A stretch of DNA of 64,000 nucleotides from JAOXRU01 sp965247735 (lineage in GTDB: Bacteria; Bacteroidota; Bacteroidia; Flavobacteriales; Flavobacteriaceae), in the NCBI GenBank assembly GCA_965247735.1, contig CBDFHN010000001.1, positions 372,001-436,000 of the forward strand, given 5' to 3'. The notes under the pieces are model-generated. The model saw nothing but the letters and a program-made list of their open reading frames with translations, did no database searches and was not told the origin of the DNA. Made by a program: the position numbers and the translations under genes. Positions within the stretch are counted from its first letter, which is position 1. Each line of letters starts with the position of its first letter. Shown piece after piece: positions 1 to 8,874 of the stretch.

Positions 1-1649
1 GTAATATTATCTCTTTCATTTAATTCATAAGCTAGGTTTACTGTAGGGAAAAAGTTACTGTACTTTTTATTTACATATTTTCCACTAGTAATTTGATTAA
101 TCCTGATATTAGAATCTTCAAAACGCAAACCTAATAAGTAAGAAAATTTTTCTCCAATTTTGCTTCCATATTGGGTGTATATGGCATTTATATATTCTTT
201 ATAGTTTAATACATTAGTTAAGTCGGGATCGTTTACTAATATATTGGCGTGGTTTTCCATTTCAACAGCATAATCGGTAATTAAATCTTTAAAAACACCA
301 CGGTATCCAATTTCAAACTGGCTATTTTCTCCTATTGGCAATACATAATCTGATTGTAGTAAAATACGATCTTCTTTTTCTAATGTAGCAACACTTTCTC
401 TTTTGACATCACCCACAGGGAAAACTTTTGTATCTATAATAAGAGAGTTTTCGTCTTCTTCACTATCTTCTATTTGGAAATTAACAGTAAGTTTTTCGCC
501 TTTATCATTAAATTTTTTATCATAGTTAAGACTATACTGTACCGTTTTTCTAGTTTCTATTTCTGGATCTAGACGATGTGTTATATTAGTAAGTGTTTTG
601 TCGCTATCAAAGCTTAACGTATTGTTATTGGTATCACTATTATTATCTCCTGTTCTATATAGAAAGCTACCGGTAATAGAAGCGCTGTTATTTATAAAAT
701 ATTCCAAACCAATATTGGTGTTAAAACTTTTCCTTGTTCTATCAAAAGTTCTAGTTTCTTCTGAGGAGGTGTTAGATTCAAAAAACTCTCCAGCAAAAAA
801 AGAATTTCCAGGAACATCTCTATAGCTATAACCAGTAGTGGTAAATAGATTAATTTTATCGGTCCTAAAATTTAAACTTGTAGAAAGACCAGCACTTAGT
901 GGCGATCCTACATTTGCAGTTATGGAGCCATTAAAGCCTGCTAGTTTACTTCTTTTAAGGATAATATTTAATATGCCTGCAGTTCCTTCAGCATCATATC
1001 TTGCAGAAGGAGAGGTAATAACTTCTACCTTTTCTATAGCATCAGCAGGTAATTGACGTAATGCATCAGTACCGCTAATACCAACTAGTGCAGATGGTTT
1101 TCCGTTGATTAATATTCTAACATTATCATTTCCACGAAGCGATACATTTCCTTCAACATCTACAGAAACAGATGGTACATTATCTAAAACATCGGTAACA
1201 CTACCTCCAAGAGCAGTAATGTCTTTACCAACATTGTATATTTTTTTGTCGAGCCGTATTTCTACTTGAGTTTTTTCTCCTCTAACAACTACTTCATTTA
1301 ATTGTGCTACATCAATACCAAGTTCAACTTTACCAAGATCAGTATTGGATCTTAGCATTTGATTTCTTAGGGTATAGGTGGTGTACGAAATGTATTCTAC
1401 TCTAATATGGTATGCTCCAGGAGAAGTTTCTACATTAAACTTTCCGTTTTCATCGGTAATACCACCGGTTACTTTTTCAGGATTTTTAACGCTTTGCAAT
1501 ACAAGAGTTGCATATTCTAATGGTTCTCCAGAGTCTGTATCTACAACTGTTCCAGATATTTGAATTGATGCTCTGCTGGGGGCTTGTGCCATAAGTTGAT
1601 TACAGAGCACAATGGCAATAAGGGTCAGTAAGGTGTTTTTAATGATCAT
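1..1649 (-). CDS. TonB-dependent outer-membrane receptor, 5' part (gene runs off the left edge)
   Basis: Reading the minus strand from an ATG at 1649 gives 549 residues with no stop before the edge. It begins with a signal peptide (MIIKNTLLTLIAIVLCNQLMAQ, cleavage likely after ...LMA). Residues ~30-115 are a carboxypeptidase-regulatory-like fold (ISGTVVDTDSGEPLEYATLVLQ). Next comes a plug domain with VTDVLDNVPSVSVD, LRGNDNVRILINGKPSALVG and IEKVEVITSPSARYDAEG, followed by alternating beta-barrel strands. This order fits the outer-membrane beta-barrel family of TonB receptors, usually ~800 aa, so roughly the last third is missing. It should sit in the outer membrane and import a substrate using TonB energy; the substrate cannot be told from sequence. 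An insertion sequence sits 97 bp upstream of the start and may have displaced its promoter. Small plus-strand ORFs here are shadows. Confidence 0.9.
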   Translation of the reverse strand, partial: MIIKNTLLTLIAIVLCNQLMAQAPSRASIQISGTVVDTDSGEPLEYATLVLQSVKNPEKVTGGITDENGKFNVETSPGAYHIRVEYISYTTYTLRNQMLRSNTDLGKVELGIDVAQLNEVVVRGEKTQVEIRLDKKIYNVGKDITALGGSVTDVLDNVPSVSVDVEGNVSLRGNDNVRILINGKPSALVGISGTDALRQLPADAIEKVEVITSPSARYDAEGTAGILNIILKRSKLAGFNGSITANVGSPLSAGLSTSLNFRTDKINLFTTTGYSYRDVPGNSFFAGEFFESNTSSEETRTFDRTRKSFNTNIGLEYFINNSASITGSFLYRTGDNNSDTNNNTLSFDSDKTLTNITHRLDPEIETRKTVQYSLNYDKKFNDKGEKLTVNFQIEDSEEDENSLIIDTKVFPVGDVKRESVATLEKEDRILLQSDYVLPIGENSQFEIGYRGVFKDLITDYAVEMENHANILVNDPDLTNVLNYKEYINAIYTQYGSKIGEKFSYLLGLRFEDSNIRINQITSGKYVNKKYSNFFPTVNLAYELNERDNI

Positions 1650-1737
1650 AAATAAGGATAATTTTGGTTATTGGTTTCCCTTTTAGACCGTAAAGAACAC
1701 TGATAGTTTAATACTATTTGGTTAAAAAAATGTTAAT

Positions 1738-1746
1738 ATAAATAGT
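1738..1746. repeat. Left target-site duplication of the IS4-family element
   Basis: ATAAATAGT occurs here and again at 3136-3144, exactly outside the CACA...TGTG ends of the element. Nine bases is within the range known for IS4-family insertions. Confidence 0.88.
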
Positions 1747-3135
1747 CACAACTATCCGAAAGTTGCAAATTCAAAATAGCCTGAGAATCCCGTATTTTTG
1801 GTTTGCGAACTTTAAATACATTTTATGGGACTCTACAAGCGCACTAAAAATACAAATACTCCACTACTTCGCCAAATTCTAGATTTAGTACCTAGGTGGA
1901 TTTTTTCTCGCAGTACCGCACAGCATAAAAGTGACAAAGGCTGTAGCCGATATAAAGCTTACGATCAATTTGTAGCACTAACTTTCGGACAGCTGAATAA
2001 GTGTTACACTTTAAGTGATATTTCTACTGGTATTGGGGTTAGTGAAACCTTTATCTCAAGTTTAGGTCTTTCTCAGAGTCCAGCAACATCTACCATGAGT
2101 GATGGTAATAAGAACCGGAGCTATAAGGTGTTCGAGAGCCTGTATAAAGGTTTATTAACACATTATACGCACCTATTATCAAAACGTCATGAATCCCATA
2201 TTATCAAAGAAATCAAAGACCGCAGTATAAAACTAATAGACAGCTCCGTTATTAGTCTATGCTTATCCATGTTTGACTGGGCAAAGTTTCGGACAGCAAA
2301 AGGAGGAATCAAAATACACACCTGTTGGGACGATACAATGATGATACCAGATGTAGTAAACATCACTCCTGCCAAACTACATGATCGCTATGGACTTGAA
2401 CAACTGGTCTTTTCAAAAGGTACCATAGTGGTTGAGGATAGGGCTTATTTTGATTTTCTTCTAATGTTGCAAAGAATAAGAGCAGAGAATGTTTTTGTTA
2501 CTCGCATAAAAACCAATACCGTATTCGAGACTGTGCGAGAATTGGAACTTCCTGAAAATAGTGACCAAGACATTTTGAAGGATGAAATTATAAGACTCAC
2601 TAGCAAGAAAGCTGTTCAAACAGGAATCAACCAAGTAGAACTGCGATTGGTTCATGTTTACAAGCCTGATGAAAACAAGGTTATAGAAATCATTACCAAC
2701 CAACTAGATTGGAAAGCCAGAACCATTGCTGACCTTTACAAAAAACGATGGGACATCGAGTTATTCTTTAAAGCAATCAAACAGAACCTTCAGATCAAAA
2801 CCTTTGTCGGAACAAGCGAAAATGCTGTAAAATCACAGATATACATTGCATTGACAACCTATTTATTGCTTCAGCTCATCGTCAGGACTATTGCCAAGAA
2901 GAATCATGCCTTTTCCAATTTCGTAGAGAAAATAAGGATTTGTCTCTCGTTTTATCTCACCCTTGACTATGTCTGCAATCAGGTAGGAGAAGGAGCAAAG
3001 AAAATAAGAGGAAAACCACAAGCAAATCTACCTTTCAAGATAGACTTATTTTCCATGTAAATCTCAATATTGAGCCAGATCATCGTGGTTCATAAGGTTT
3101 TTATGTCTTATCTGAAAAACTTTCGGATGACTGTG
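1747..3135 (+). mobile_element. Complete IS4-family insertion sequence, 1389 bp
   Basis: The ends are imperfect 18-bp inverted repeats: CACAACTATCCGAAAGTT at 1747-1764, and CACAGTCATCCGAAAGTT on the other strand at 3118-3135 (15 of 18 match). A perfect 9-bp direct repeat flanks them. One transposase gene fills the element. Intact ends, intact duplication and an intact gene suggest a fairly recent insertion. It landed between the TonB receptor and the arsC-like gene, both on the opposite strand. No second copy is in the window. Confidence 0.9.
1825..3060 (+). CDS. IS4-family DDE transposase
   Basis: A 411-aa protein filling the insertion sequence. It should cut and rejoin the element's ends by a two-metal DDE reaction. 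Visible signatures are the first Asp in IKLIDSSVI (~residue 138), the second Asp in IVVEDRAYFD (~203), and the IS4 YREK motif Y-(2)-R-(3)-E-(6)-K in YKKRWDIELFFKAIK (~310-325), which contains the catalytic Glu. The N-terminal ~75 residues (LLRQILDLVPRWIFS...YDQFVALTFGQL) match the small helical domain (DUF4372-like) common in this IS4 group. Length is normal and no frameshift is seen. The ATG at 1825 is the first in-frame start, 78 bp inside the left end of the element. Overlapping minus-strand ORFs are shadows. Confidence 0.95.
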   Translation: MGLYKRTKNTNTPLLRQILDLVPRWIFSRSTAQHKSDKGCSRYKAYDQFVALTFGQLNKCYTLSDISTGIGVSETFISSLGLSQSPATSTMSDGNKNRSYKVFESLYKGLLTHYTHLLSKRHESHIIKEIKDRSIKLIDSSVISLCLSMFDWAKFRTAKGGIKIHTCWDDTMMIPDVVNITPAKLHDRYGLEQLVFSKGTIVVEDRAYFDFLLMLQRIRAENVFVTRIKTNTVFETVRELELPENSDQDILKDEIIRLTSKKAVQTGINQVELRLVHVYKPDENKVIEIITNQLDWKARTIADLYKKRWDIELFFKAIKQNLQIKTFVGTSENAVKSQIYIALTTYLLLQLIVRTIAKKNHAFSNFVEKIRICLSFYLTLDYVCNQVGEGAKKIRGKPQANLPFKIDLFSM

Positions 3136-3144
3136 ATAAATAGT
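3136..3144. repeat. Right target-site duplication of the IS4-family element
   Basis: ATAAATAGT, identical to 1738-1746. It cannot be extended on either side (next bases differ), which fixes the element boundary. Confidence 0.88.
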
Positions 3145-3194
3145 GAATAATCACTTGCTTAGTTTCAGCTAATGAACATTATATTTTTGGAAAA

Positions 3195-3542
3195 CTATTT
3201 TGACAATAATGCAGTGATGTTTTCTGAAGGTCTTCCAATAACGGCCGTATTTCCTTTAATAACAATAGGACGTTCTATAAGTTTTGGATGTGCTAACATG
3301 GCAGCTATTATTTCTGCATCACTTAGTGTTTTACCTTTATAATTTTCTTTCCAGATAGCTTCTGTCTTTCTAACCAATTGCAAAGGTGTTATGTCTAAAT
3401 AGTTTAAAATAGCTGTAAGTTCCTTTTTAGTAGGAATATCCTCTAAATATTTGACAACTTCAAACTCTTGTCCTGATTTCTCTAAAAGATCAAGCCCTAT
3501 TCTAGATTTGCTACATCTTGGATTGTGGTATATTTTTATCAT
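3195..3542 (-). CDS. arsC: ArsC-family (glutaredoxin-dependent) arsenate reductase-like protein
   Basis: 115 aa, normal for the ArsC/Spx/YffB thioredoxin-fold family. The N-terminus MIKIYHNPRCSKSR carries the family's single catalytic cysteine (Cys10) in the NPRCSKSR loop. LIERPIVIKG (~89-98) supplies the conserved Arg-Pro segment and GRPSENI the closing motif. True members reduce arsenate to arsenite in the cytoplasm with glutathione/glutaredoxin; many Bacteroidota copies outside ars operons may have other thiol-redox roles. No arsenic pump or ArsR regulator is nearby, so the arsenate role is inferred from family only. It lies 100 bp downstream of prfB on the same strand and may be cotranscribed unless the hairpin at 3576-3616 stops transcription. 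Confidence 0.88.
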   Translation of the reverse strand: MIKIYHNPRCSKSRIGLDLLEKSGQEFEVVKYLEDIPTKKELTAILNYLDITPLQLVRKTEAIWKENYKGKTLSDAEIIAAMLAHPKLIERPIVIKGNTAVIGRPSENITALLSK

Positions 3543-3575
3543 AAATTTTTTATTAAAAAATTGTATTAAGTAATG

Positions 3576-3616
3576 AGTCTAAAGTATTAAGCACGAAACT
3601 CTTAGTACTTTAGACT
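3576..3616. other. Hairpin between prfB and arsC (possible terminator or repeat remnant)
   Basis: AGTCTAAAGTA (3576-3586) and TACTTTAGACT (3606-3616) form a perfect 11-bp stem with a 19-nt loop. No clean T-run follows directly on either strand. The TTAATACTTTGTACT-like wording nearby is shared with the dispersed intergenic repeats further right, so this may be a fragment of one of them. Confidence 0.4.
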
Positions 3617-3642
3617 TAATTCTTAGTACTTAATACTATCTA

Positions 3643-4741
3643 TTACTCCTCATTTTTCTGTCCCATCATCATTAAAAAGGCCTTTAAAAACTCATCTATA
3701 TGACCATTCATTATGGCATCTACATTTCCTGTTTCATGACCTGTACGTACATCTTTTACCAGCTTATAAGGATGCATTACATAATTACGAATCTGCGATC
3801 CCCATTCTATCTTCATTTTACTAGCTTCTATCTCGTCACGTTTTGCCTGTTTTTTTCTTAACTCTATCTCATACAATTGAGATTTAAGAAGTTTCATGGC
3901 TTTGTCTTTATTTTCTAACTGCGATCTAGATTCTGAGTTTTCAATAACAATTCCGGAAGGAGCATGACGTAAACGTACTGCCGTTTCAATCTTATTTACC
4001 GATTGTCCACCAGCACCACTGGCTCTCATGGTTTCCCAAGAGATATCGGCAGGGTTAATATCAATTTCTATACTATCATCTGCAAGCGGATATACATATA
4101 CCGATGCAAAAGAAGTATGTCGTTTAGCATTGCTATCAAAAGGCGAAATCCGTACCAATCTATGTACACCATTCTCTCCTTTTAGGTAGCCAAAAGCATA
4201 ATCACCATCTAGCTCTAAGGTTACTGTTTTTATACCTGCACTTTCTCCTGCTTGGTAATTGAGCTCTTTAATTTTAAAGCCTTGCTTTTCTCCCCACATC
4301 ATATACATACGCATTAGCATTTCTGCCCAATCGCAACTTTCGGTACCACCAGCACCAGCTGTAATTTGCAAAACAGCACTCATATCATCACCTTCGGTAG
4401 AAAGCATGTTTTTAAACTCTAATTCTTCTATATGTGTTAGTGAAATTGCATACTGCTTTTCTACTTCTTCAGCACTAACATCACCTTCCTTATAGAATTC
4501 ATAAAAGACTTCTAATTCATCAACAGCAGCTTTAGCATTATCATAACCTGCTACCCATTTCTTTTTGCTCTGAATGGATTTCATGATTACTTGTGCTTCT
4601 TTAGCATTATCCCAAAAACCAGGAGCAAATGTTTGTTCCTCTTCGTTTTGGATTTCTATATTTTTGGCATCAACGTCAAAGATACCTCCTCAACGCGCCA
4701 AGGCGTTCTAATAGATCTTTTACCTGATCTGTAGTTATCAT
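3643..4741 (-). CDS. prfB: Peptide chain release factor 2 with programmed +1 frameshift
   Basis: RF2 reads UGA and UAA stop codons and releases the finished peptide. The start ATG at 4741 opens a 21-codon frame (MITTDQVKDLLERLGALRRYL) ending at an in-frame TGA (4678-4676). Skipping one base there (CTT-TGA-C read as CTT, then GAC) joins it to 344 further residues, giving 365 aa, the same length as E. coli RF2. The downstream frame carries the SPF stop-recognition motif (VRISPFDSNAKRHTSFAS) and the GGQ catalytic loop (SGAGGQSVNKIETAVRLRHAPSGI). Starting at the internal Met at 4584 would lose ~52 N-terminal residues and is wrong. Divergent from the metalloprotease gene, 85 bp away. Confidence 0.97.
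4675..4690 (-). promoter_or_regulatory. RF2 autoregulatory frameshift site
   Basis: On the minus strand the sequence is AGGAGGTATCTTTGAC: a Shine-Dalgarno-like AGGAGG (4685-4690), three spacer bases, then the slippery CTT-TGA-C. This is the known RF2 feedback device: low RF2 lets the ribosome pause at UGA and slip +1, so more RF2 is made. The internal SD-like box is complete here, although ordinary Bacteroidota start sites rarely use a strong one. Confidence 0.95.
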
Positions 4742-4826
4742 ATCTATGTTAATTTTTGTCAAAAGTAAACTATCCACTCTGTGATAAAAATTATTTTACA
4801 TATTTTTAAGCACTAATTTAACTAAC

Positions 4827-7226
4827 ATGAAAAACACCAACCTTATTTTAATAGCTTTATTGCTGTTATCAAGCCACTTAGTAAGTGCACAGTTCTCCAA
4901 AGAAAAGTGTAAAAAATACAATGGCTTTTTCGATTTTTATTACGATCAAAGTACCGATAAGATGTATCTAGAGGTTACAGACCTAAACAAAGAGTTCTTA
5001 TATGTAAACTCGTTAAGCAGTGGAGTAGGGAGTAACGACCTTGGCTTAGACAGAGGACAACTTGGCGGTGAACGCGTAGTATATTTTAAAAAAGCAGGGA
5101 ACAAACTGATGTTGGTACAGCCAAACCTTAAGTTTAGAGCCCTAACAAATAATGCTCTAGAAAAAAAGGCAGTAACACAAGCCTTTGCAAAATCGATACT
5201 ATTTGGTTTTAAAATAGAAAAAGAAACTAAGGGCAGTTATATTATAGACATCACCGATTTTATAAAACAAGATACCCATGGGGTGGCTGCAAAACTAAAA
5301 CGAAACAAGCAAGGGAGTTATAGTGTAGATAAATCTAAGAGTGCTTTTGCATTAGAACGTACCAAGGCATTTCCTAAAAATGTAGAGTTTGATGTTACCC
5401 TTACCTTTAAAGGGGAAGCTAAAGGATATTATATCCGTTCTGTTGCGCCTAATGCAAATTTGGTAACAGTAGCACAGCATCATTCTTTTGTAGAATTACC
5501 AGATGATAAGTTCAAAAAACGTGCTTTTGATACCCGTAGTGGCTTGTATCCTTTCTCCTATTATGACTATGCTACTCCAGTACAAGAATCATTAATTAAA
5601 AGATTTGTACCCAGACATCGCCTCGAAAAAAAGAATGTTAATGCGGCTAGCAGTGAGGCCGTTGAACCAATTATCTACTATTTAGATAATGGTACACCAG
5701 AACCTATTAGATCTGCATTATTGGATGGAGGAAAATGGTGGAACCAAGCATTTGAAGCTATAGGATATAAAAAAGCTTTTCAGGTAAAAATACTACCAGA
5801 TGATGCAGACCCTATGGATGTGCGTTATAATGTTATCCAATGGGTACACCGTTCTACTCGTGGTTGGAGTTATGGTGGTAGTGTTCAGGATCCTAGAACA
5901 GGAGAGATTATAAAAGGACATGTTAGTCTTGGGAGTTTAAGAATAAGACAAGATTTTATGATTGCGCAAGCACTTATGAACAAACCTTTTGCCGAGCGTG
6001 ATGATAATTACAAACCAATGTTGGAGCTTGCTTTAGCTAGAATACGTCAGTTATCGGCACACGAAATAGGGCATACCCTCGGTTTTGCTCATAATTTTGC
6101 TGCCAGTACCAATGGTAAAGCTTCTGTAATGGACTATCCTCATCCTCAGTTTTCTTTGAAAAATGGTGTTATAGATTTCGCTAATGCCTACGATACTAAA
6201 ATTGGTGCTTGGGATAAGGTAACCGTTGCCTATGCCTATACCGATTTTCCTAAGGATGTAAATGAAAAGGAAGCCCTAAATGCTATTCTGGAAAAAGCAA
6301 GATTAGACGGATTACAATACATCTCCGATTCTGACGCTAGACCAGCTGGTAGTGCTCATGCCAATGCACATTTATGGGACAATGGTAAAGATATTGCTAC
6401 CGAACTAAGCAATATGTTAGCCATTAGAAAACTAGCTATTAAAAACTTCTCTATTGATAATATCAAAACAGGGGAAGCTAATTCTACCTTAGAAGATGTT
6501 TTTGTACCACTATACTTTTTTCATAGATACCAGACTGAGGCTGCAACAAAGTTAATTGGTGGTTTGGACTATAACTATACCGTAAAAGGAGATGGGCAGC
6601 TTACCGTAAAAAATGTTGCCAATGCTACCCAGCAAAAAGCACTAGCAGCATTATTAAAAACATTAGATGCTTCCGAAATAGCAATTCCACAAGACAAACT
6701 TGCATTGTTTCCGCCAAGAGCAATGGGGTACGGCAGATCTGTAGAGACTTTTAAAAGCAAAACGGGAGTAGCTTTTGATCCCTTAGCAGCAGCAGAGACC
6801 GCAGCAGATATGACTCTTAGTTTTTTGTTACATCAACAACGGGCATCACGTTTAATTCAGCAAAAAAGTTTGGATGCTAAAGCACTTGGTTTAGCTGATG
6901 TTATGGATGAATTAGTTGCTAATACTATCTTTAAACAAAACAAAAACAGCTATTACAATACCATACAGCAAAACATAAACTTTAGAGTCATTAATCATAT
7001 CATGAATTTGGCTGCACATAAAGGCGTGCATCCACAGGTAAATGCTATTGCTTTTGCACAATTAGATAAGATAAAAAGCAAATTGTTGACCAACAAAAGC
7101 ACAGAACGCTATATCGCTAAAGAAATGATTAGAAGAATAACAGCTTTTGATCCTGCAACTTTTAAAACCACTACAGTAGCGAAGATTCCTAATGGTTCTC
7201 CTATTGGAATGGCCTGTTTTCAGTAA
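4827..7226 (+). CDS. Secreted zinc-dependent metalloprotease (DUF5117/DUF4953-type)
   Basis: 799 aa with a signal peptide (MKNTNLILIALLLLSSHLVSAQ), so exported to periplasm or surface. HEIGHTLGFAH (residues 412-422) is the extended HExxHxxGxxH zinc site of metzincin-type peptidases, with Glu413 the expected catalytic base. The N-terminal region (YNGFFDFYYDQSTDKMYLEV...FLYVNSLSSGVGSNDLGLDRGQ) matches the DUF5117-like part of a large Bacteroidota family of ~800-aa zinc metalloproteases. VMDYPHPQF soon after the zinc site fits the family's Met-turn. Substrate unknown. It stands alone, with prfB divergent upstream and a hairpin terminator ~50 bp downstream. No T9SS C-terminal sorting domain is visible; the protein ends GSPIGMACFQ. 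Confidence 0.92.
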   Translation: MKNTNLILIALLLLSSHLVSAQFSKEKCKKYNGFFDFYYDQSTDKMYLEVTDLNKEFLYVNSLSSGVGSNDLGLDRGQLGGERVVYFKKAGNKLMLVQPNLKFRALTNNALEKKAVTQAFAKSILFGFKIEKETKGSYIIDITDFIKQDTHGVAAKLKRNKQGSYSVDKSKSAFALERTKAFPKNVEFDVTLTFKGEAKGYYIRSVAPNANLVTVAQHHSFVELPDDKFKKRAFDTRSGLYPFSYYDYATPVQESLIKRFVPRHRLEKKNVNAASSEAVEPIIYYLDNGTPEPIRSALLDGGKWWNQAFEAIGYKKAFQVKILPDDADPMDVRYNVIQWVHRSTRGWSYGGSVQDPRTGEIIKGHVSLGSLRIRQDFMIAQALMNKPFAERDDNYKPMLELALARIRQLSAHEIGHTLGFAHNFAASTNGKASVMDYPHPQFSLKNGVIDFANAYDTKIGAWDKVTVAYAYTDFPKDVNEKEALNAILEKARLDGLQYISDSDARPAGSAHANAHLWDNGKDIATELSNMLAIRKLAIKNFSIDNIKTGEANSTLEDVFVPLYFFHRYQTEAATKLIGGLDYNYTVKGDGQLTVKNVANATQQKALAALLKTLDASEIAIPQDKLALFPPRAMGYGRSVETFKSKTGVAFDPLAAAETAADMTLSFLLHQQRASRLIQQKSLDAKALGLADVMDELVANTIFKQNKNSYYNTIQQNINFRVINHIMNLAAHKGVHPQVNAIAFAQLDKIKSKLLTNKSTERYIAKEMIRRITAFDPATFKTTTVAKIPNGSPIGMACFQ

Positions 7227-8095
7227 GGTAAGTACAAAGTATTAAGTACAAAGTCTTAAGTACAAAGTATTAAGAGGCTTCTCGTTAATGTTAGTCGTTT
7301 AGCATTTATGAGGAGCTTTTTGTGAAGATAGACCGCTGCGCTGTTAGAGGATAGAGAAAAGATCGCTTCGCTTAAAGATGCAAGAGTCAAGACTGCTTCG
7401 CTGCAAGACACAAGAATCAAGACTGCTTTTCGTTAACTAAAAAGCTTCTCGGTTTAGTGTCTTAATACTTTGTACTCAATACTTAATACTATTTTAGAGG
7501 ATAAACCGCTTCGCTGCAAGACATAAGAATCAAGACAGCTTCTCGTAAACTAAAAAGCTTCTTGGTTAGGTATCTTAATACTTAATACTTTGTACTTAAT
7601 ACTATTTTTTTAAGATCGCTACGCTGCAAGACATAAGAATCAAGACTGCTTTTCGTAAACTAAAAAGCTTCTCGGTTAGGTATCTTAATACTTTGTACTC
7701 ACTACTATTTTTTTAAGATCGCTTCGCTGTTAGAGAATAGAGAAAAGATCGCTACGCTCCTAGAAGTAAGAAACAAGACCGCTTCGCTGCAAGACACAAG
7801 AATCAAGACAGCTTCTCGTAAACTAAAAAGCCTCTTGGTTAGGTATCTTAATACTTTGTACTCACTACTCAATACTTTTTTAAGACCGCTTCGCTGTTAG
7901 AGAATAGAGAAAAGATCGCTACGCTCCTAGAAGTAAGAAACAAGACCGCTTCGCTGCAAGACACAAGAATCAAGACTGCTTCGCTGCAAGACACAAGAAT
8001 CAAGACTGCTTCTCGTAAACTATAAAGCCTCTCGATTAGGTATCTTAATACTTAATACTTTGTACTCAATACTATTTTTTTAATTTAATACTATT
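7227..8095. repeat. Intergenic block of degenerate dispersed repeats (no gene)
   Basis: No credible gene. The block begins with three ~14-bp repeats (AAGTACAAAGTATT) and continues with about five mosaic copies of a 100-200-bp unit. Its recurring words are GATCGCT-N-CGCTG, AAGACACAAGAATCAAGACTG, CTTCTCGTAAACTAAAAAGC, and TTAGGTATCTTAATAC followed by TTTGTACTCAATACT. The same words reappear at 9150-9850, 25560-25930, 39000-39800 and, inverted, at 41611-41902. Copies differ by internal additions and losses of these words. Confidence 0.8.
7277..7321 (+). terminator. Probable Rho-independent terminator of the metalloprotease gene
   Basis: GCTTCTCGTTAATG (7277-7290) pairs with CATTTATGAGGAGC (7303-7316) with one mismatch and G-U wobbles, and TTTTT follows. 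A perfect version of the same hairpin occurs at 39183-39227. Confidence 0.55.
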
Positions 8096-8105
8096 TTACT
8101 TTTTA

Positions 8106-8171
8106 TTCACAACAGAATAGCAATACTTAACAACATTATTGTAGGGGTTTAAGTTCTATTTCGTAGTATTG
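8106..8171 (+). promoter_or_regulatory. Shared 66-bp promoter element, copy 1 (166-aa gene A)
   Basis: TTCACAACA at 8106, TTAACAACAT at 8127 and TAGTATTG at 8164. Offsets of 21 and 37 bp are identical in all five copies in the window. TAGTATTG differs by one base from the Bacteroidota -7 consensus TAnnTTTG, so it is probably the core promoter; the two TT[C/A]AC[A/C]ACA boxes look like a direct-repeat activator site. The start codon lies 129 bp beyond the start of TAGTATTG, implying a long leader. Confidence 0.75.
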
Positions 8172-8292
8172 TTACTATGATTATGTTTTTGTAAATAGCC
8201 TAACTGGTTTAACAACAGTATAAAACATAATAAAATTGAGAACTAATTATCTAGCTAGTAAAGAGTAATATTAATCCTAAAAACCACGATAG

Positions 8293-8793
8293 ATGGCATT
8301 AGATAATTTAATTAGTATTCAGATTACAGAAGCAGATGTAGTACAGATCAAGACTGCAATAGAAATGATTAACTTAACTTTAAAAGACAAGGTAATCAAC
8401 CTTACACCAGACGAACGTAGGCAATATGGAAGTATAGCAGACCGAAACAAAATACTGGTAGACAAGTGTAAAGATTATATGAGCCGTGCACCAGAGACTA
8501 TGCCAACTATTATTGATAAAGCAGAGTTTGAGGCAGATTACAAAGCAAGATATCAGTTAGAGTCTCCCATAAGAGATCTTAATAGGGTATTAGAAAAGTT
8601 ACAAGACACCAAAACTTTGTTAGACCATGATAACTTTAATGCCAGTATTGCTTATTATAGGTATATAAAGTTTTTAGCACAGCAAAACGAACCCGGTACA
8701 ACTACCATTCATCAGGATTTAAAAAAACATTACCAAAATAGTGGTAAAACTACAGGAGATACCAGTACTAATACTACTGATGACCAACCATAG
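8293..8793 (+). CDS. Unknown 166-aa protein, linked to the adhesin cassettes (copy A)
   Basis: I do not recognise a named family. The protein has no signal peptide or membrane segment, so it is probably cytoplasmic. Residues ~1-140 look mostly helical and charged (MALDNLISIQITEADVVQIK, LTPDERRQYGSIADRNK, DYMSRAPETMP, LLDHDNFNASIAYYRYIKFLAQQ). The last ~25 residues are a polar Thr/Asn/Asp-rich tail. A paralogue at 40008-40508 differs at only about 12 positions, mostly in the tail. Both copies have the five-gene promoter element, a long near-identical leader, the same perfect terminator, and 88-bp repeats followed by a giant adhesin gene. Context suggests a role with the adhesins (regulation, assembly or folding), but nothing in the sequence shows an activity. 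Confidence 0.85.
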   Translation: MALDNLISIQITEADVVQIKTAIEMINLTLKDKVINLTPDERRQYGSIADRNKILVDKCKDYMSRAPETMPTIIDKAEFEADYKARYQLESPIRDLNRVLEKLQDTKTLLDHDNFNASIAYYRYIKFLAQQNEPGTTTIHQDLKKHYQNSGKTTGDTSTNTTDDQP

Positions 8794-8824
8794 ACATTCT
8801 TTTTTTAATTATTATTATTAACAG

Positions 8825-8867
8825 AGCTAATAAGACCAGTCATAGAAGGTCTTATTAGCTTTTTTTG
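8825..8867 (+). terminator. Rho-independent terminator of the 166-aa gene A
   Basis: Perfect 13-bp stem AGCTAATAAGACC (8825-8837) / GGTCTTATTAGCT (8848-8860) with a 10-nt loop, running into a T tract. The stem is identical to that at 40536-40575, while the loop differs. Confidence 0.92.
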
Positions 8868-8874
8868 TTAGTAA

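Noticed and set aside
598..1563. Three small plus-strand ORFs at the left end
   Set aside because: They lie antisense to the TonB receptor frame, which has a signal peptide, plug motifs and no stops.
3643..4741. prfB as a frameshifted pseudogene or as a 313-aa protein starting at 4584
   Set aside because: The in-frame TGA sits in the canonical programmed +1 site, and the joined product has the normal length of 365 aa with intact SPF and GGQ motifs.
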